The translations under genes were made by a program, and so were the position numbers. This document shows, piece after piece, positions 5,472 through 8,266 of a stretch of 8,266 bases of DNA (the stretch's first letter is position 1; each line of letters starts with the position of its first letter). The notes below the pieces were generated by a model, which did no database searches, had not been told where the DNA came from, and saw only the letters and a list, made by a program, of their open reading frames with translations. Source of the DNA: Halanaerobiaceae bacterium (GTDB lineage: Bacteria; Bacillota; Halanaerobiia; Halanaerobiales; DTU029); NCBI GenBank assembly GCA_012521855.1, contig JAAYLO010000363.1, forward strand, positions 1 through 8,266. The letters run 5' to 3'.

Positions 5472-7301
5472 CTAATACGGCCTGGTATTCTCCCTCAGGA
5501 AATCATAGATTCTTCTGGCTGTTTTTGAGCTTATCCCCTCTACCTCTTTCAGCTGGCTGATACTGGCCTCCCTGATCTCCGCCAGTGAGCCAAAATGCTG
5601 CAGCAGGGCCTGTCTTCTTACCGGCCCTACCCCCGGAATATCATCGAGCATTGTATGGGTCAGACGGCGGGAACGCAATTTGCGGTGATAACTGACGGCA
5701 AAACGGTGGGCCTCATCCCTGACCCGCTGCAGGAGATGTAAGGCTGGGGAACCTTCAGGAATTTTGACAGGCTCGCTCCTGCCAGGTAAAAAGACCTCCT
5801 CTTCCCTTTCTGCCAGAGCAATAATGGGGACATTCCTTATACCAAGTCCATCCAGCACTTCAATGGCTGCATTAAGCTGGCCTTTACCACCATCTATCAA
5901 AATAAGATCAGGCAATGGCTTTCCCTCCTCCAGTACTCTCCTGTAACGCCTTCCGACAACCTCTTTCATCATGGCATAATCATTCGGGCCTTCTACAGTC
6001 CTTATCCTGAAACGCCGGTAATCCTGTTTGGAAGAAAGACCATTTTTAAAAACAACCATTGAGGCAACAGGGTCTGTTCCCTGGATATTGGAGATATCAA
6101 AACCTTCAATGTATACCGGGGATCTATCCAGTTCCAGATACTCTGCCAGCTTTTCTACTGCCTCAGTGGTCCTGGAGCTTATATATTTTTCCCTGATCAC
6201 TTCCTTTTTCAGATTCTCCTCAGCATTTACACAGGCCATCTCAATAAGCCTTTTCTTTTCACCGATGAGCGGTATATTTACCTTGACCTTTTTTCCCTTT
6301 CTCTTTTTCAGCAAATCCTCCAGCAAATCTGCTCTTTCTATCTCTGTGCCCAGCAGGACCTCATCAGGTAGCTGCTGTGCCTTTTCATAATATTGCGGCA
6401 AAAAAGATTCCAGGATCTCCTTTTCACCCTCACCATCTACTCCTTCCATGATATAGTATTCCTGGCCGATCAAACAACCATTGCGGATAATCAGTAACTG
6501 TACGCAGGACTGTCCCTGTTCATTCACTGCTACAGCAATCACATCCTGATTTATATTCTTCCCGTACATTACCTTCTGCTGTACAGACAGTTGTTCCAGG
6601 GCCCTGATACTATCCCGGAGGCGGGCAGCCCGCTCAAAATTTTTCTCCTCAGCAGCCTGATACATTTCTTTCTCCAGCTGCTTTATCAATTCCTGCTGAT
6701 GCCCTGATAAAAAGAGACAGGCTTCTTCTATCCTTTTCCTGTATTCTTCCCTGCCTGCTGCCCCGATACAGGGCCCGCTGCATTTCCCGATATGATAATT
6801 CAGACAGGTGCGGGTTTCCGTTTTTCCTTCCCGGATCTCTTTGCGGCAGCTTCTCAATAAATATATATCCTGTAAGAGCTCGATAATTGTATTAAGATCA
6901 CTGGCACTGGTAAACGGCCCGTAATACCTGGCTCCATCATTCTTAACCAGTCTTGTTTTAAATATTCTCGGGAAATCCTCATTTACTGTTACCTTTATAT
7001 AGGGATATGTTTTGTCATCCTTAAGCCTGATATTATAGACAGGCTGATATTTATTAATAAGATTTGCTTCCAGGATATAGGCCTCTACCTCTGTATCAGT
7101 CACTATATAATCCAGATCCTGGATATTGGAGACGAGTATCTTTGTTTTATAGGTGTGATTCCCTTTCCGGAAATAGGACCTTACTCTCTTTCTTAAAGAT
7201 TTGGCTTTACCTATATAAATAATTTCTCCAAATTCATCCTTCATCAAATAAACCCCTGGCAGATCAGGGAGTAATTTCAGCTGTTCTTCGATATGTTTCA
7301 T
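5472..7301 (-). CDS. uvrC: Excinuclease ABC subunit C
   Basis: UvrC makes both incisions around bulky DNA lesions after UvrA and UvrB load on DNA. The 609-aa protein is complete. The N-terminal GIY-YIG nuclease (about 12-92) shows GVY (16-18), YIGKAKSLRKR (29-39) and a glutamate in LEANLI (Glu78). Cys152, 166, 174 and 178 form the conserved cluster proposed in the literature to bind an iron-sulfur centre. The UVR helix pair that contacts UvrB lies near 205-240. The RNase H-like nuclease shows Asp402 (GFDISN), Asp470 (LIDGGKGQ) and His532 (RDEAHRF). The tandem HhH DNA-binding region is at about 552-605 (IPGVGPVRR, VEGISSKTAR). The ATG at 7301 has AAAGGTG 6 nt upstream; a 25-residue upstream extension lies over the promoter and is rejected. 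No good terminator follows: a 4-bp GGCC hairpin overlaps the stop codon. Confidence 0.98.
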   Translation of the reverse strand: MKHIEEQLKLLPDLPGVYLMKDEFGEIIYIGKAKSLRKRVRSYFRKGNHTYKTKILVSNIQDLDYIVTDTEVEAYILEANLINKYQPVYNIRLKDDKTYPYIKVTVNEDFPRIFKTRLVKNDGARYYGPFTSASDLNTIIELLQDIYLLRSCRKEIREGKTETRTCLNYHIGKCSGPCIGAAGREEYRKRIEEACLFLSGHQQELIKQLEKEMYQAAEEKNFERAARLRDSIRALEQLSVQQKVMYGKNINQDVIAVAVNEQGQSCVQLLIIRNGCLIGQEYYIMEGVDGEGEKEILESFLPQYYEKAQQLPDEVLLGTEIERADLLEDLLKKRKGKKVKVNIPLIGEKKRLIEMACVNAEENLKKEVIREKYISSRTTEAVEKLAEYLELDRSPVYIEGFDISNIQGTDPVASMVVFKNGLSSKQDYRRFRIRTVEGPNDYAMMKEVVGRRYRRVLEEGKPLPDLILIDGGKGQLNAAIEVLDGLGIRNVPIIALAEREEEVFLPGRSEPVKIPEGSPALHLLQRVRDEAHRFAVSYHRKLRSRRLTHTMLDDIPGVGPVRRQALLQHFGSLAEIREASISQLKEVEGISSKTARRIYDFLRENTRPY

Positions 7302-7332
7302 CTTAATCACCTTTATTAGAGCATCTCCTGTA

Positions 7333-7361
7333 ATTATACCACAAATAGCTCCAGTAAAAAA
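7333..7361 (-). promoter_or_regulatory. Extended -10 promoter of uvrC
   Basis: The minus strand has TGGTATAAT, an extended -10 with a perfect TATAAT (7333-7338). The -35 position 17 nt upstream reads only TTTTTT (7356-7361), which is part of the preceding terminator's T-run. The predicted leader is about 25 nt. Confidence 0.65.
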
Positions 7362-7406
7362 GCCAGTACAGACCAAGTCAGCCTGTACCGGCTTTTATTT
7401 TTACTG
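7352..7406 (-). terminator. Strong, probably bidirectional terminator between hepT and uvrC
   Basis: GTACAG (7366-7371) pairs with CTGTAC (7383-7388). After an A-C mismatch GCC pairs with GGC, and A-runs pair with T-runs out to the ends (CAGT at 7352, ACTG at 7406). The loop is 11 nt. The T-run is TTTTTT on the minus strand and TTTTATTTTT on the plus strand, so it can stop transcription either way. Its clear job is to end the mntA-hepT transcript. Confidence 0.88.
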
Positions 7407-7510
7407 AAGCACTCTGCTCATATCCCGCATGACTTCCTATATTACCAATATTAGAAGCTCATTTCACAGGATAATGAATATGGTTTCCTGTTGAAAATCA
7501 ATTTTTTCCG

Positions 7511-7933
7511 CTATTTGCTGCCTAAATACTTCTCAACTTTTTTAATATATTCTTTATATAATCTAAGTGCTGACGAAACACTTTTATAGACAATTTCATC
7601 ATCAATCTCTTCATATTCATGGATGAGCCTGTTCCGTAAACCAGTGGAGGGAGCTATTTCTTTTGCAAACTCCCTGCTAATAACTCCCAGTTCAGATAAT
7701 ATCAAAAATGATTCATAATATGTCTTTGGCGGAAGATAACCATTATCAACTATTATATGGCCATTTATATCAGTAGCAATTTCCACAATTAATTGAATTA
7801 AACGCTCAGTAGTCCTTTTTATAAAATAATTATCGAGATAATCCTGAAAAGAATAATCTTCAATACCCTTTAACTCTTCCAGATATTCAATTATCTTATT
7901 TAACTTTCGGCGGACCAGTTCTATATTTACCAC
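7511..7933 (-). CDS. hepT: HepT-like HEPN ribonuclease toxin (DUF86)
   Basis: HepT proteins are HEPN-domain RNases that form the toxin half of MntA-HepT modules. The 140-aa product is almost all helical and has the family's catalytic signature R-x4-H-x-Y as RNRLIHEY (Arg100, His105, Tyr107) in the right place, about 35 residues from the C-terminus. In the characterised Shewanella system the MntA partner adds AMP residues to the Tyr of this motif and so neutralises the RNase. The start is a GTG at 7933 giving MVNIELV, typical of the family, with GGGGGGT a few nt upstream. That Shine-Dalgarno and the first 38 nt lie inside the mntA gene, so translation is probably coupled. All catalytic residues are intact. 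The module could act in plasmid or island maintenance or in phage defence; the window does not decide which. Confidence 0.92.
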   Translation of the reverse strand: MVNIELVRRKLNKIIEYLEELKGIEDYSFQDYLDNYFIKRTTERLIQLIVEIATDINGHIIVDNGYLPPKTYYESFLILSELGVISREFAKEIAPSTGLRNRLIHEYEEIDDEIVYKSVSSALRLYKEYIKKVEKYLGSK

Positions 7934-8266
7934 CTTTACCCCCCTCTTTTATATAATTATCAATATACTTTTTATCAAGTTCATAAAACTTCCTGGCATC
8001 ATTGTGCTCTCTCATAGCGCTTACCTGAAAAATTTGAAATAAACCCTTTTCTTTTTCATAAATAAGTTTTCCATCAGTAGCAATATTAAATTTCAGTAAG
8101 GAATCGACATGATTTGAAAGAATCAAATCTATCTCTCTATAATCAAAGTATCCAGATAACTCTTCTAACATCTCCAGATATCTCGTTTTTAATAATTGTG
8201 GATTTTCTCCAATGATCGCTATATCTATATCACTTTTATTATTAAATCTCTCAGTACCATAAGAAC
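7896..8266 (-). CDS. mntA: MntA-like minimal nucleotidyltransferase antitoxin (N-terminus beyond the window)
   Basis: The frame stays open to the window edge and gives 122 visible residues; roughly the first 20-30 are missing. The visible sequence starts with SYGTERFNNKSDIDIAI. The serine, ten residues and DID fit the nucleotidyltransferase motif G-S-x10-D-x-D, with the glycine codon cut by the edge. A third acidic residue is present in REIDLIL (visible residue 46). This matches MNT-domain antitoxins that AMPylate HepT. The C-terminal tail is Gly- and Lys-rich (KEGGKGGKYRTG) because it is encoded over the hepT ribosome binding site and start, a 38-nt overlap. An internal ATG at 8171 is not a likely start because it would remove the catalytic motif. 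Promoter and upstream neighbours lie outside the window. Confidence 0.9.
   Translation of the reverse strand, partial: SYGTERFNNKSDIDIAIIGENPQLLKTRYLEMLEELSGYFDYREIDLILSNHVDSLLKFNIATDGKLIYEKEKGLFQIFQVSAMREHNDARKFYELDKKYIDNYIKEGGKGGKYRTGPPKVK

Noticed and set aside
5469..5482. GGCC-TAATAC-GGCC hairpin at the uvrC stop codon as a terminator
   Set aside because: The stem has only four pairs, overlaps the stop codon and lacks an immediate T-run.
6028..6390. Plus-strand frame of 120 codons opposite uvrC
   Set aside because: It is a Ser/Phe-rich antisense shadow of the conserved uvrC nuclease region.
1..8266. CRISPR arrays, tRNA or rRNA genes, insertion sequences
   Set aside because: No spaced direct repeats, cloverleaf sequences, rRNA signatures or transposase motifs were seen on either strand.

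Overview
This window looks like part of the chromosome of an anaerobic, low-GC Gram-positive bacterium. The clues are AT-rich intergenic DNA, strong purine-rich Shine-Dalgarno sequences, TTG and GTG starts, a clostridial-type 2[4Fe-4S] ferredoxin, a fermentative L-lactate dehydrogenase and a DUF1540 protein. A fermentative clostridial or halanaerobial lineage is plausible, but the genus cannot be fixed from the sequence alone. Every convincing gene lies on the minus strand, so transcription runs from high to low coordinates. The genes are described below in that order.

Region 8266-7350: a minimal nucleotidyltransferase (MntA type, N-terminus cut off by the window edge) overlaps a HEPN-family HepT gene by 38 nt. 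Together they form a type VII-like toxin-antitoxin module. A strong hairpin with T-runs on both sides closes the unit.

Region 7361-5472: uvrC is complete, with GIY-YIG, Cys cluster, UVR, RNase H-like nuclease and HhH domains. It has its own extended -10 promoter.

Region 5454-3270: a perfect consensus promoter (TTGACA-N17-TATAAT) drives a Cof-type HAD phosphatase followed 46 nt later by a LarA-family nickel-pincer racemase. A 10-nt palindrome covers the -35 box.

Region 3204-2870: a second perfect consensus promoter, again with a palindrome over the -35, precedes a 56-aa ferredoxin. The ferredoxin starts at TTG, and a leader hairpin runs into its Shine-Dalgarno. A terminator follows.

Region 2782-1549: a 52-aa Cys-rich DUF1540 protein lies 33 nt upstream of L-lactate dehydrogenase, probably co-transcribed with it. 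A long hairpin terminator follows ldh.

Region 1528-276: glyA (serine hydroxymethyltransferase) with its terminator. Region 252-1: a promoter and the N-terminus of a membrane protein resembling the YesL/DUF624 family, which runs off the window.

Functionally, ldh makes L-lactate, LarA could interconvert lactate or a related 2-hydroxyacid, and ferredoxin carries electrons in the same fermentative metabolism. The grouping therefore suggests a lactate/redox neighbourhood, although the genes sit in separate transcription units. No wholly unknown system is evident. The most interesting items are the small DUF1540 gene coupled to ldh, the HAD-larA pair with its possible operator, and the MntA-HepT module.
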